Shown one piece after another: positions 16,961 through 25,661 of a stretch of 45,137 nt of DNA. The translations under genes were made by a program, and so were the position numbers. The first letter of the stretch is position 1. The number at the start of each line of letters is the position of its first letter. Source of the stretch: Lactobacillus helsingborgensis (GTDB lineage: Bacteria; Bacillota; Bacilli; Lactobacillales; Lactobacillaceae); contig NZ_KQ034047.1 in the NCBI RefSeq assembly GCF_000970855.1, forward strand, positions 567,093 through 612,229, given 5' to 3'. Under the pieces are notes generated by a model that saw nothing but the letters and a program-made list of their open reading frames with translations, searched no databases and was not told the origin of the DNA.

Positions 16961-17515
16961 TTGAAAAGAATTAAGAAATGGCTATTAGTACTATGCATAA
17001 TATTATTGCTACCAATTCCCGTTTACCTATTATGGGAAACCAGCAGTTTTTGGCAAAAATATTTAAGGATTAAATTACCGCATTTAGGCTCTCTTAATCC
17101 CATCTTTACATGGTACTTAATTGGTATTAGTGCAATTATCTTTATAATACTAATTATCAGTTTATTTGTCATCCTATTCTGGCCAGTCCAAAGATACTTT
17201 AATCTAATTCACAAACGTGATGGTCAAGTTAAAGTCACCTCAAAAGCTATCAACAGCTTTGTAATGAATTCACTTGCTGATTTGCCTTACCTAAATAATG
17301 CTAAAGTTAGTTCCAAGTTAACAAAACGCCATATTAAAATCAAAATTGGCGGTGACCTTGGTGCAGGTGAAAACATTTCTGCTCTACTTGATGAATACCT
17401 TGAAGAATTGAAAAAGAATCTAAAGCAGTTGCTGGGAATTGAACAAAAGCCAAAAATTAACATCAAGTTTACCAATTATCACAAAGGGGCTAAACCTGAG
17501 AAGCGCGTTCAATAA
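16961..17515 (+). CDS. amaP: Alkaline shock response membrane anchor protein AmaP
   Basis: A 184-residue protein with two N-terminal membrane helices (about residues 7-27 and 50-76) and a cytoplasmic domain of the AmaP/Asp23-related type (GQVKVTSKAINSF to KPKINIKFTNY). In staphylococci AmaP anchors Asp23 to the membrane. The start is a TTG, the only start in frame with a ribosome binding site (AGAGG) upstream. It is the first gene of a three-gene operon with DUF2273 and Asp23 genes. Confidence 0.88.
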   Translation: MKRIKKWLLVLCIILLLPIPVYLLWETSSFWQKYLRIKLPHLGSLNPIFTWYLIGISAIIFIILIISLFVILFWPVQRYFNLIHKRDGQVKVTSKAINSFVMNSLADLPYLNNAKVSSKLTKRHIKIKIGGDLGAGENISALLDEYLEELKKNLKQLLGIEQKPKINIKFTNYHKGAKPEKRVQ

Positions 17516-17526
17516 AGGAGGTTAAG

Positions 17527-17709
17527 ATGAAAGAAGAATATAAAAAATACCTCCCAGAAATAAGCGGTGCTGTAATTGGTTTGTTACTGGCATTTTGCTT
17601 TTTGGTACTGGGATTTTTCAAAACTATTTTCGTCATTGTAATGTTAGTCTGTGGCTTTTTAGTTGGTCATTACTGGCCGGTATTTAAAAAGATGTTGCAG
17701 AATAAATAA
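17527..17709 (+). CDS. DUF2273 small membrane protein
   Basis: A 60-residue protein made almost wholly of two membrane helices (about 11-30 and 33-50), starting MKEEYKKYLPEISG. This is the DUF2273 pattern regularly found between amaP and asp23. The start follows AAAGGAGG, 11 bases after amaP. Its role is unknown; the position suggests membrane assembly of the Asp23 complex. Confidence 0.88.
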   Translation: MKEEYKKYLPEISGAVIGLLLAFCFLVLGFFKTIFVIVMLVCGFLVGHYWPVFKKMLQNK

Positions 17710-17733
17710 TTTAATATAAGGAGTATATGCAAT

Positions 17734-18246
17734 ATGGTACAATCAAGTTCAAATCAAGGAAGTTCAAAACCTGAAGTTAAAGGCGATCTAAAATATGATT
17801 CAAAGGTGATTCAAAAAATCGTAGGTATTGCCTTATCTGACATTAAAGGTCTTTTAACAGTTAACGGCGGCTTTTTCTCAAATATTGCTGATAAAATAGT
17901 TAATAGCGATGACGTCACTTCAGGTGTAAATGTTGAAGTAGGCAAAAAGCAAGTAGCCGTTGATATTGAGATCGTTGCAGAATATGGCGTAGACATTACC
18001 AAACTATATGATCAAATTAAAGAAAAGATCCAAGAAAAAGTCAAAGAAATGACCGGTCTTGATACAGTTGAAGTCAACGTTACTGTAGTTGATATTAAAA
18101 CTAAAGAGCAGCATGAAAAAGATTCTGTCAGCTTACAGGACCGTATCACCGGTGCTGCTAACGACACTAAGGATAAAATCAGCGATCAAAAAGACAAAGC
18201 TCAAGATAAAGTTGAGGAAAAGAAGAAAGAAAATAGAGTTAAATAG
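17734..18246 (+). CDS. Asp23/Gls24 family envelope stress response protein
   Basis: A 170-residue cytoplasmic protein. The Asp23 domain spans about residues 16-130 (KVIQKIVGIALSDIKGL to LDTVEVNVTVVDI). The rest is a charged Lys/Asp/Glu-rich tail, probably a helix or coiled coil. Asp23 is an abundant membrane-associated protein tied to cell-envelope homeostasis. AAGGAG lies 10 bases upstream of the ATG. It ends the operon amaP-DUF2273-asp23 and is followed by a terminator. Confidence 0.92.
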   Translation: MVQSSSNQGSSKPEVKGDLKYDSKVIQKIVGIALSDIKGLLTVNGGFFSNIADKIVNSDDVTSGVNVEVGKKQVAVDIEIVAEYGVDITKLYDQIKEKIQEKVKEMTGLDTVEVNVTVVDIKTKEQHEKDSVSLQDRITGAANDTKDKISDQKDKAQDKVEEKKKENRVK

Positions 18247-18334
18247 TATTTTCAATCTCAATCGACAAATTGGAAGTAACTTATATAGTGGCATGTAACT
18301 AAAAATAGACCATTACAATATCATGCAAAAAGAA

Positions 18335-18369
18335 GGCCAGCTCCAACTTTAGAGCTAGGCCCTCTTTTT
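18335..18369 (+). terminator. Intrinsic terminator of the Asp23 operon
   Basis: GGCC and GCTC arms (18335-18343) pair with GAGC and GGCC (18352-18361) with a small internal bulge, followed by CTCTTTTT. Confidence 0.8.
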
Positions 18370-18479
18370 ATTTCTGTAGAATTTTAGGTAATAGCCACAT
18401 TTGCATAAAACACTATGCCCATAATCTAAAAGATTAGAGTTTCACAGCTTTTTAACAGGTCATTAAATGTAGTATTCTA

Positions 18480-20108
18480 TCATCCCAATTCGATTACTTG
18501 ATCAAACTGCTTTTTGATTTCAGGTCTCAAATGGTGGGAAATATAGATTAACGTTATGTTGTCCAAATCAAGCAGACTCTGTTCGATTTTTTGTCCATCT
18601 TTTTCGTCGATTGCAGAGGTAATTTCATCGGCCAGAATAACTTGCGGGTTACCCAACAGTTGCCGTGCTAGTGCAATGCGCTGCTTTTGTCCACCTGAAA
18701 TATTGTTACCGGCGTGCTTTAAAACAGTGTCAAGACCGCTGGCATTATCTGCAACAAATTCTTCGAGACCGGCGTGCGTAATTGCAGCGTTGACTTCTTT
18801 GTCTGTTGCCTCGCGATCTAAAGTGATGTTATAGCGCAGGCTGCCATCAAAAATATACGCGGATTGGTCAATGTAAGCAATCTGCTTGTGCAGCGAACTT
18901 AAATTAAGCTCACGGTATTCATTGTCATCCCAGGTAAGTGATCCCTGGTAGCCGGTTAACAAACCGCCGATTAATTTTACGAGGGTCGACTTACCGCAGC
19001 CTGACGGTCCAACAATAGCTACCCGTTCTCCTCGCTTAATGCTGCCGGCAACATTCGTTAAAATAGGTCTATCACTATTGGGGTAGCTGAATGAAAGGTC
19101 GCTAAATGCGATTTGCTGGGTCAAAGGAGCAGCATCCCTGTCCCCTGTCTTCTTGTGCGCATTAGCTAGTTTATTGTACTTGTCAAAAATAGGCTGCACG
19201 GCCCGAATTGAAGTTAGATCAATGCTGATTTCTGTCAAGCTGCCAAAAACGTTACCGGACAATGAACCAACAATTAAAATAGCACCGATAGGAAGCTGGT
19301 TGCGAAACGCCAGATATCCAGATTCAATGGTTAAAATAGTTTGAGCAGATATACTTATCAGGTTAATTAGTGAATTAGAAAAGGACATTTCCGTAATATA
19401 ATTAACCCGTGCCCTTCCTGCCTTATCTGATGCGGCATAAACTATCTTATTGAGCAATTTTTGTTGACCAAGCGTGAGCAGGTTGACAAAACCCTCAAGA
19501 GCATCGGTTGCCTTTGCCGTTAACACCTCATTTTGACTACTTTGTTTTTGCGATAACTCCTCCAACTTTTTCTTAAAAAGACGGGGAAATAAAATCATAA
19601 CAACAGCAAAAACCAAAGTGGTGACAAATAAGAGTGGATGATAAGAAAGCAGGATGACACTGGCAATAATACCTAAGAGTGCACTGCTATATGTTTGCTC
19701 TAAACTGAAAAAGCCATCTTGATTAATTTGGTTAATATCATTAGTAAACCAAGAGACATAGTCAGCTTCCGTATGGTTGTTAAAGCTTTCATACTCTTGA
19801 CGACCAATTACATGGGCTAATGAACTCCTAATAGAATTATCAACAGCCCTGATAATTACAGCGGAATACCGTGAACTACAAAAAAAGAAAATTAGGAAAA
19901 AGCCCCAGCTAAGCAAATTTAAACCTGTATCAACAATAAAGCCCTTTAAACTGTGCTGTGTCAAAGCAGTAAGTGCATTACCTTGAAAAATGCTGGCACC
20001 AATTTGCGCTAAATTCCGCCCAAAATATAAAATAGCCAGAATGACATACATACCTGAATTACGTTTAACGTAGGTCCAAAGCGAAAATTTTGCTACAGTG
20101 TTGTCCAT
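18480..20108 (-). CDS. ABC exporter, fused membrane and ATPase domains
   Basis: A 542-residue type IV (exporter-type) half-transporter. The N-terminal membrane domain has six helices between about residues 15 and 285, and the ATPase domain begins near 325. GPSGCGKST is Walker A, NISGGQKQRIALARQ is the signature, VILADEIT is Walker B with its catalytic glutamate, and YISHH gives the switch histidine. There is no N-terminal peptidase domain, so it is not a bacteriocin-processing exporter. No second half-transporter adjoins, so it probably forms a homodimer. Substrate unknown. Confidence 0.9.
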   Translation of the reverse strand: MDNTVAKFSLWTYVKRNSGMYVILAILYFGRNLAQIGASIFQGNALTALTQHSLKGFIVDTGLNLLSWGFFLIFFFCSSRYSAVIIRAVDNSIRSSLAHVIGRQEYESFNNHTEADYVSWFTNDINQINQDGFFSLEQTYSSALLGIIASVILLSYHPLLFVTTLVFAVVMILFPRLFKKKLEELSQKQSSQNEVLTAKATDALEGFVNLLTLGQQKLLNKIVYAASDKAGRARVNYITEMSFSNSLINLISISAQTILTIESGYLAFRNQLPIGAILIVGSLSGNVFGSLTEISIDLTSIRAVQPIFDKYNKLANAHKKTGDRDAAPLTQQIAFSDLSFSYPNSDRPILTNVAGSIKRGERVAIVGPSGCGKSTLVKLIGGLLTGYQGSLTWDDNEYRELNLSSLHKQIAYIDQSAYIFDGSLRYNITLDREATDKEVNAAITHAGLEEFVADNASGLDTVLKHAGNNISGGQKQRIALARQLLGNPQVILADEITSAIDEKDGQKIEQSLLDLDNITLIYISHHLRPEIKKQFDQVIELG

Positions 20109-20871
20109 GATTTACTTCCTGTCTAAATCCCTATTTTCAGGGTTAATACTAAAATGACATATCTTCTTGAGAGAAACAGTTTGCAAAGAACATTAATCTT
20201 TGACCTATTTCAAAGCTGTAGGCTCTTAAATAATTTAATTATTATTGGAAGTTTTAATAGTTTTTGTATTCTTCCTAAAAAGCCCGTCGTATCATTTACA
20301 GCATGAAACATATCAGTATACCTTTTTATTTGAAGTATTCGCTGTTTCTTTTATAATCTACTTATCATTTTATGTTTTTACTAACATAAATGCAATTTAT
20401 TTTTAATTTTTTAGTTTAGAGTTGGCTTATCACGGCAGTATATAAATATTACGAACAATTTTTCGGGACTGAAAAAAGGCAAAATATTCTGCTTTATAAG
20501 CGCAAAATCATCTATCATAATTAAATCAATTTAAACCAGGAATTATTGTTTATTACAGCATTAAAAGAATTAAAGTACGGACTAAAGGGATTGATACCTA
20601 ATAATATCGCTAACATGTCCTAGCAAATTAAGACTTTCCAGTCCGAATTTTAAAATTGGCTTTGTTAATTTTTAATTTTAGTTCCACGTGTAACATTTAA
20701 CTTAAGCAACAATTTAGTTACTTTATCAAAGCTTAATTTTTTATTCTGTATTATACAAAATCACTTGACTTTTAAGACACAATTTAAATTTACTTTTTGC
20801 TTGTATACCACTATATCTCGTATTAAACTAGATAAGAATCTATATGTTGTATTTAATATTTAAGAAAGAAC
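20109..20871. other. 763-base intergenic region with parS-like site and possible RNA structure
   Basis: I see no convincing protein gene. The region holds the divergent promoters of the ABC exporter and the kinase pair. It also holds a parS-like 16-mer (20680-20695) and a possible branched structure at 20578-20645, closed by CGGACT and AGTCCG. A stretch before 20524 can be read as a 34-codon tail without a start (ending NILLYKRKIIYHN), which may be a remnant but is too short to assign. Confidence 0.5.
20680..20695. other. parS-like site
   Basis: AGTTCCACGTGTAACA matches the ParB-binding consensus TGTTNCACGTGAAACA at all but two positions, with the central CACGTG intact. It lies between genes and is about 24 kb from dnaA, within the region where parS sites normally cluster. 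Confidence 0.6.
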
Positions 20872-21522
20872 GTGATCCAAGTTATTGTTTTAAGTGGGCC
20901 AATTGGAGCCGGTAAATCCAGTTTAACTAGTATTTTAGCTGAGCACTTAGGTACACAAGCTTTTTACGAGGGAGTAGATAATAATCCTGTTCTTCCTTTA
21001 TATTACCAAGACATGAAACGCTATACTTTTTTGCTTAACATTTACTTGCTTAACCACCGTTTAGCACAAATTAACCAAGCAATTCGAGAAAAAAATAGTG
21101 TTTCAGACCGTTCAATCTATGAAGATGCACTCTTTTTCAAAATGAATGCAGACAGCAAAGTGGCTGATCCAACTGAATTTAAGATATATGATAGTCTACT
21201 TGAAAATATGATGGAAGATACCCCCGGTAATCCCAGCAAAAAGCCTGATTTATTGATTTACATTCACGTTTCTTTAGACACTATGCTTAAACGCATTAAA
21301 AAACGTGGACGTTCATTTGAACAAATCAGTACTGATCCTAGTTTAAAAGACTACTATGCCAGGTTAATTAAGTATTATGAACCATGGTATGAAAATTATG
21401 ATGCATCTCCTAAGATTAAAATCGACGGGGATAAATACGATTTTATCTGCGATGAAGATGCCAAAAAAGAAGTTTTACGTCAGATTGATGACAAATTGCA
21501 TGCAATAGGCAATTTAGAATAG
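20872..21522 (+). CDS. Deoxyadenosine kinase
   Basis: A 216-residue deoxynucleoside kinase that phosphorylates deoxyadenosine for DNA precursor salvage. GPIGAGKSS is the P-loop, [11 protein letters not shown] the catalytic DRS region, and [11 protein letters not shown] the LID arginines. It starts at GTG (no ATG is available) with AAGAAAG just upstream. It is followed 12 bases later by a paralogue, the tandem arrangement known from L. acidophilus, where the two products form a heterodimeric dAK/dGK. Assignment of this copy as the adenosine subunit rests on order and on its resemblance to what I recall of that enzyme. Confidence 0.85.
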   Translation: MIQVIVLSGPIGAGKSSLTSILAEHLGTQAFYEGVDNNPVLPLYYQDMKRYTFLLNIYLLNHRLAQINQAIREKNSVSDRSIYEDALFFKMNADSKVADPTEFKIYDSLLENMMEDTPGNPSKKPDLLIYIHVSLDTMLKRIKKRGRSFEQISTDPSLKDYYARLIKYYEPWYENYDASPKIKIDGDKYDFICDEDAKKEVLRQIDDKLHAIGNLE

Positions 21523-21534
21523 AGAAGGAACGTG

Positions 21535-22224
21535 ATGACAGTTATTGTTTTAAGCGGGCCAATTGGAGCCGGTAAATCCAGTCTAACCAGTATTTTAGCT
21601 AAATATTTAGGAACCAAACCATTTTACGAAAGTGTCGACAATAACCCAGTTTTGCCACTCTTTTACGCTGATCCTAAAAAATACGCATTCTTACTTCAGG
21701 TGTTTTTCCTAAACACTCGTTTTCGTAGCATCAAAAACGCACTAACTGACGATAACAACGTTCTTGATCGTTCAATCTATGAGGATGCCCTTTTCTTCCA
21801 AATGAACGCTGATATTGGGCGCGCAACGAGTGAAGAAGTAGATACATATTACGAACTTCTCAACAACATGATGGGTGAACTTAAGCACATGCCAAAGAAA
21901 AATCCAGATCTGCTGGTTCACATTAATGTTTCATACGATACCATGATTAAAAGGATCCAAAAACGTGGTCGACCATACGAACAGCTGAGCTATGACGCGA
22001 CACTGGAAGATTACTATAAACGGCTTTTGCGCTATTACAAACCATGGTACGAAAAATACGATTATTCTCCTAAAATGGAAATTGATGGTGACAAGCTGGA
22101 CTTCATGACTGACGAACATGCCAGAGAAGTTGTACTAGATCAAATTGTTACCAAGCTGAAAGAAATGGGTAAATTACCTAACTCTTGGGACAAACCAACA
22201 GATATTCAAATAGAAGAACAATAA
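21535..22224 (+). CDS. Deoxyguanosine kinase
   Basis: A 229-residue paralogue of the preceding gene, starting [16 protein letters not shown], with [11 protein letters not shown] and [12 protein letters not shown]. It closely resembles the deoxyguanosine kinase subunit described from L. acidophilus. I choose the ATG at 21535, behind GAAGGAAC, over the adjacent GTG at 21532. The first 60 bases of coding sequence are almost identical to those of the first kinase, with only silent changes, although the rest has diverged. A strong terminator follows. Confidence 0.87.
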   Translation: MTVIVLSGPIGAGKSSLTSILAKYLGTKPFYESVDNNPVLPLFYADPKKYAFLLQVFFLNTRFRSIKNALTDDNNVLDRSIYEDALFFQMNADIGRATSEEVDTYYELLNNMMGELKHMPKKNPDLLVHINVSYDTMIKRIQKRGRPYEQLSYDATLEDYYKRLLRYYKPWYEKYDYSPKMEIDGDKLDFMTDEHAREVVLDQIVTKLKEMGKLPNSWDKPTDIQIEEQ

Positions 22225-22242
22225 ACAAAAGTTAGCTTACTC

Positions 22243-22278
22243 AAAGAACCCCTAGTTATTACTCTAGGGGTTCTTTTT
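22243..22278 (+). terminator. Intrinsic terminator of the kinase pair
   Basis: AAAGAACCCCTAG pairs with CTAGGGGTTCTTT around an 8-base loop and runs into a T tract. Confidence 0.95.
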
Positions 22279-22490
22279 CACTTAGTGTTATACTATTTTT
22301 TATGTCATTTAATAATCAAGCCTCAGATTGGCCAAATACATGCTTTAGATTGTTTAATCAAAAGTAATAAGGCGTTAAATTTGTGTTATTATTAAATCAT
22401 ATCTTTTTTCACATATTTTTTTAATTATATTATGTACAATTATTGTTACCAACCTAAACTCAGTCTCAGCTAAATACAAAGGAGAAGAAA

Positions 22491-23132
22491 ATGGACTATA
22501 TCATCTCAATCATGCCCTCTTTAATCACAGGCGCAAAAATGACTTTGATCTTGTTCTTTTGGACTTTGATCGTTTCTATTCCTCTGGGAATCATCGTTAG
22601 TTTAGGTTTACTTTCTCGCTTTAAGCCACTGCGCTTAATACTAAAATTCTATATTTGGATTATGCGTGGAACTCCACTGCTTTTACAACTAATTTTTATT
22701 TTTTATGGTCTGCCAATCATTGGTATTATATTTCAACGATACGATGCTGCTCTTTTTGCTTTCATCTTAAACTACACTGCTTATTTTGCGGAAATATTTC
22801 GTGGTGGCTTTCAATCAATACCGGTGGGTCAATATGAAAGTGCTCGTGTTTTAAGGCTAAGCTATTGGCAAACTTTATCGCACATTATTATTCCTCAGGT
22901 TAGCAAAATAGTTATTCCCTCTATTGGCAACGAAGTCATTAATTTAGTAAAAGATACTTCTCTGGTTTATGTTATCGGTTTGGGAGAACTATTACGAGCT
23001 GGTAATGTCGCCACTGCTAGAGACGTAACACTGGTTCCATTAGTAATAGTAGGAATAATATATTTAATGATGACTGGTATTGCATCATTCTTACTGAAAA
23101 AAATCGAACACAATTTTGCTAAATGGAAATAA
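22491..23132 (+). CDS. Polar amino acid ABC transporter permease
   Basis: A 213-residue inner-membrane subunit of a HisMQ/GlnP-type importer with about five membrane helices. The family sequence MRGTPLLLQLIFIFYGLP is seen near residue 58. The EAA loop that contacts the ATPase is near residue 120 (EIFRGGFQSIPVGQYESARVLRLS). AAAGGAG precedes the start. A single permease gene implies a homodimer. It begins a permease-ATPase-binding protein operon. Confidence 0.92.
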   Translation: MDYIISIMPSLITGAKMTLILFFWTLIVSIPLGIIVSLGLLSRFKPLRLILKFYIWIMRGTPLLLQLIFIFYGLPIIGIIFQRYDAALFAFILNYTAYFAEIFRGGFQSIPVGQYESARVLRLSYWQTLSHIIIPQVSKIVIPSIGNEVINLVKDTSLVYVIGLGELLRAGNVATARDVTLVPLVIVGIIYLMMTGIASFLLKKIEHNFAKWK

Positions 23133-23147
23133 TGCAAAGGAAATATT

Positions 23148-23801
23148 ATGCTAGAACTTAAGAACATTACTAAAAAATTTGGTTCCCGCCTTATACTCAA
23201 TAAATTAAATCTCACTATCCCGGATAGACAAATTCTAGCTATTGTAGGACCGTCAGGTGCTGGAAAAACCACGCTATTACGTTGTTTAAGTGGGTTAGAA
23301 AAAATAGATTCCGGTAAATTTCTCTGGAACGGACAAGAATTTAATCCAGCTGAGCCTGATAGCAAAAACCACATTATTGGTGTCGTTTTTCAAAGTTACG
23401 AACTTTTTCCCAACCTAACCGTTATTGATAACATTACTCTTGCACCTACGTTAGTTTTAAAAGAAACAGCTAGTCAAGCTGAAAAGCAAGCCCGTAAATT
23501 ATTAAAACAGCTTGATTTAAACGGAAAAGAAAACCTTTATCCGTACCAATTATCAGGTGGCCAGCAACAAAGAGTAGCTATTGTCAGGGCATTAGCAATG
23601 CAGCCTCATATATTATGTTATGATGAGCCCACATCTGCTTTAGACCCTGCATTGCGGACAAAAGTGGGCGAAATAATTTTAAAATTAAAAACCGACAACC
23701 AAATGACTCAAATTATTGTCACTCATGACATGGAATTTGCACACCAAGTGGCTGATCAGATTTTTACCGTTAAAGCTCTAGATGATAAGAAGGTAATGTA
23801 A
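23148..23801 (+). CDS. Polar amino acid ABC transporter ATPase
   Basis: A 217-residue ATPase: GPSGAGKTT (Walker A, near residue 33), LSGGQQQRVAIVRAL (signature) and ILCYDEPTSALDP (Walker B). The TSALDP ending and the length are typical of the glutamine/polar amino acid class. It lies 15 bases after the permease, and its TAA is followed directly by the GTG of the binding protein. Confidence 0.93.
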   Translation: MLELKNITKKFGSRLILNKLNLTIPDRQILAIVGPSGAGKTTLLRCLSGLEKIDSGKFLWNGQEFNPAEPDSKNHIIGVVFQSYELFPNLTVIDNITLAPTLVLKETASQAEKQARKLLKQLDLNGKENLYPYQLSGGQQQRVAIVRALAMQPHILCYDEPTSALDPALRTKVGEIILKLKTDNQMTQIIVTHDMEFAHQVADQIFTVKALDDKKVM

Positions 23802-24650
23802 GTGAAAATTAAGCGACTTGCGGCTTTATTAATAACTCTAATTTGCACCTTATTCATTTCTGCTTGTAGCGGCGTATCAGTGAATAGAAAAGCGAATACG
23901 GTAGACAATTGGTCTCACATAAAGCAGCGTGGTTACATTACTGTTGGTGTTGATGATACTTTTGTACCGATGGACTTTAGGCAAAAGAATGGTCAGTTAA
24001 TCGGCTATGATGTCGATCTTGCTAAAGCCGTTTTTGATCTTTATGATATCAAAGTTAGTTTCCAGACTATTGATTGGTCAATGAACACCACTGAACTCAA
24101 AAACGGTACGATTGACCTCATTTGGAATGGCTTTAGTAAAAATCCCGAACGGAAAGCTAAAATTAATTTTAGTAAAACTTACCTATATTCCACCCAAGTT
24201 TTAGTAAGCCTTAAAAAAAATAAGATAGATCAGATCGCTGCCATGAAAGGTAAGACGGTGGGTGTACAAACAGGTTCTTCCGGCTACAATGATGTAATGC
24301 AATATCCACAGGTTTTTAAAAAGCGAATTAAAAACCATGAGCCAATTCTCTATGATTCTTTTACAAATGCCTTTATTGACCTTAATGCCGGTCGTATTCA
24401 AGGTTTATTAATTGATAGTACTTATGCCAACTATTACATTTCCCGACAAAAGCATCCAGAAGACTACACTCAAATTAATAGTCCATTCCCTAAAGAAGAA
24501 TTTGGTGTGGGTATGAGAAAAAGTGATATAACTTTAAAACGCAAAATTAACCACGCTTTGACCAAATTAGCTAGAAATGGCACTATTACAAAAATTGACC
24601 ATAAATGGTTCGGCAAAAAGGCCGAATCTCCATTACTTTATAAAAACTAG
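23802..24650 (+). CDS. Amino acid ABC transporter substrate-binding lipoprotein
   Basis: A 282-residue extracellular binding protein of family 3. The signal peptide has a basic start (MKIKRL), a hydrophobic core and a lipobox ending ISAC, giving a lipid-anchored Cys22. The mature part has GYDVDLAKAVF and TIDLIWNGFS, the usual ligand-binding landmarks, and GKTVGVQTGSSGY. The start is GTG directly after the ATPase stop. The amino acid carried cannot be told; the residues fit glutamine, glutamate or cystine-type importers. Confidence 0.9.
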   Translation: MKIKRLAALLITLICTLFISACSGVSVNRKANTVDNWSHIKQRGYITVGVDDTFVPMDFRQKNGQLIGYDVDLAKAVFDLYDIKVSFQTIDWSMNTTELKNGTIDLIWNGFSKNPERKAKINFSKTYLYSTQVLVSLKKNKIDQIAAMKGKTVGVQTGSSGYNDVMQYPQVFKKRIKNHEPILYDSFTNAFIDLNAGRIQGLLIDSTYANYYISRQKHPEDYTQINSPFPKEEFGVGMRKSDITLKRKINHALTKLARNGTITKIDHKWFGKKAESPLLYKN

Positions 24651-25438
24651 TTTAATTGATTGAGTATTAAGGCAATACCATCGTGATTATTATCTAATGT
24701 AGTTCTAAATTTTTTCTTCAAATTTTCAGGAGCATTTCCCATTATTACTGGATGACCGACAGCTTCAAGCATCTTTTCATCATTATAATTATCACCAAAA
24801 GCCCAGCAGTCCTTTAAATCTACTCCAAATTCCTGTGCTATCGCTCTAGCACCTTGTCCTTTAGAGACCCCTTTAACAACAACTTCTAACAAGTTAGACG
24901 CAGATTTTACTATATAAAACTCGGGATACAAACCCTGTAAGTCTTTCTGCGTAGCATCCAATAATTCTGGAGCCCCCATGAGCAAAATTTTATGCACACC
25001 CTTAAGTTTTTTGACTTCAGCAATAGAACTTGGTTGTGCCTTAACTCTTACTATTGCTTCTTCATTTTTAACTCGCCTATTATTATTTCCTGGGAAATAA
25101 TACCAGTTATAGCCACTATATACGTTCCAAACGACACCATTATTTTTACTTTCAATGTATGTGCATATTTCTGCTGCTTTGGCAGCCGTCATAAAATAGG
25201 AGTTCAGTGGTTGTCCCATCTCATCTAGCACTAAAGCACCGTTGTAAGCGACCATTGGACAAGACTTGGTAATTTGTCCTGCGACAGTCATGATTGCTTG
25301 GGGCATACGTGCAGAAACTGGAATAAAGACGTTGCCTTTAATAATTTGCTGACGGATAGCAAGTTTAGTTTTCGGGGTAACTTCTTGCTTTGAATTGATT
25401 AAAGTACCATCAATATCCGAAAAAATCAGTTTAGCCAT
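24647..25438 (-). CDS. Cof-type HAD-superfamily phosphatase
   Basis: A 263-residue hydrolase with motif I FSDIDGTLINS (Asp8 and Asp10) and, near residue 212, FGDNYNDEKMLEAVGHPVIMGNA, the Cof-family motif III/IV. Cof proteins dephosphorylate sugar phosphates, nucleotides or vitamin B6 phosphates. The exact substrate is unknown. It converges on the binding-protein gene, and the tetranucleotide CTAG (24647-24650) supplies the stop codon of both. The site resembling a Noc-binding sequence at 25085-25098 lies inside the gene. Confidence 0.88.
   Translation of the reverse strand: MAKLIFSDIDGTLINSKQEVTPKTKLAIRQQIIKGNVFIPVSARMPQAIMTVAGQITKSCPMVAYNGALVLDEMGQPLNSYFMTAAKAAEICTYIESKNNGVVWNVYSGYNWYYFPGNNNRRVKNEEAIVRVKAQPSSIAEVKKLKGVHKILLMGAPELLDATQKDLQGLYPEFYIVKSASNLLEVVVKGVSKGQGARAIAQEFGVDLKDCWAFGDNYNDEKMLEAVGHPVIMGNAPENLKKKFRTTLDNNHDGIALILNQLN
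25085..25098. promoter_or_regulatory. Noc-binding-sequence-like palindrome inside a gene
   Basis: ATTTCCTGGGAAAT differs from the Noc consensus by one base. The symmetry extends to 22 bases (25081-25102) apart from the central TG. It lies in coding sequence, where it spells Tyr-Tyr-Phe-Pro-Gly-Asn-Asn. Confidence 0.5.
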
Positions 25439-25661
25439 TTTTCCTCCTTATGGACTGCAATATCTATGATATTTATTTTCATTTTACCGATTATCCTATC
25501 GTGCGGTCAACTTGCGGTTTTGGCTTATAGTTGAGAATAATTGCTTTTTGCTATACTTTTACCTCTTATAATTCGTGTTTACATTTATTTTCATGAATGG
25601 TAAACTATAATCGTTGTCTAATTAATATTAAAAGACGAACAATAAATTTGGGAGAGGTTAG

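Noticed and set aside
20420..20524. 34-codon tail ending NILLYKRKIIYHN as a gene
   Set aside because: It has no start codon in frame and no upstream coding sequence; too short to assign.
25569..25648. PurR boxes before purine permease 1
   Set aside because: CGAA-containing segments are present, but the match to the PurBox consensus is poor and the spacing is not that of a typical pair.
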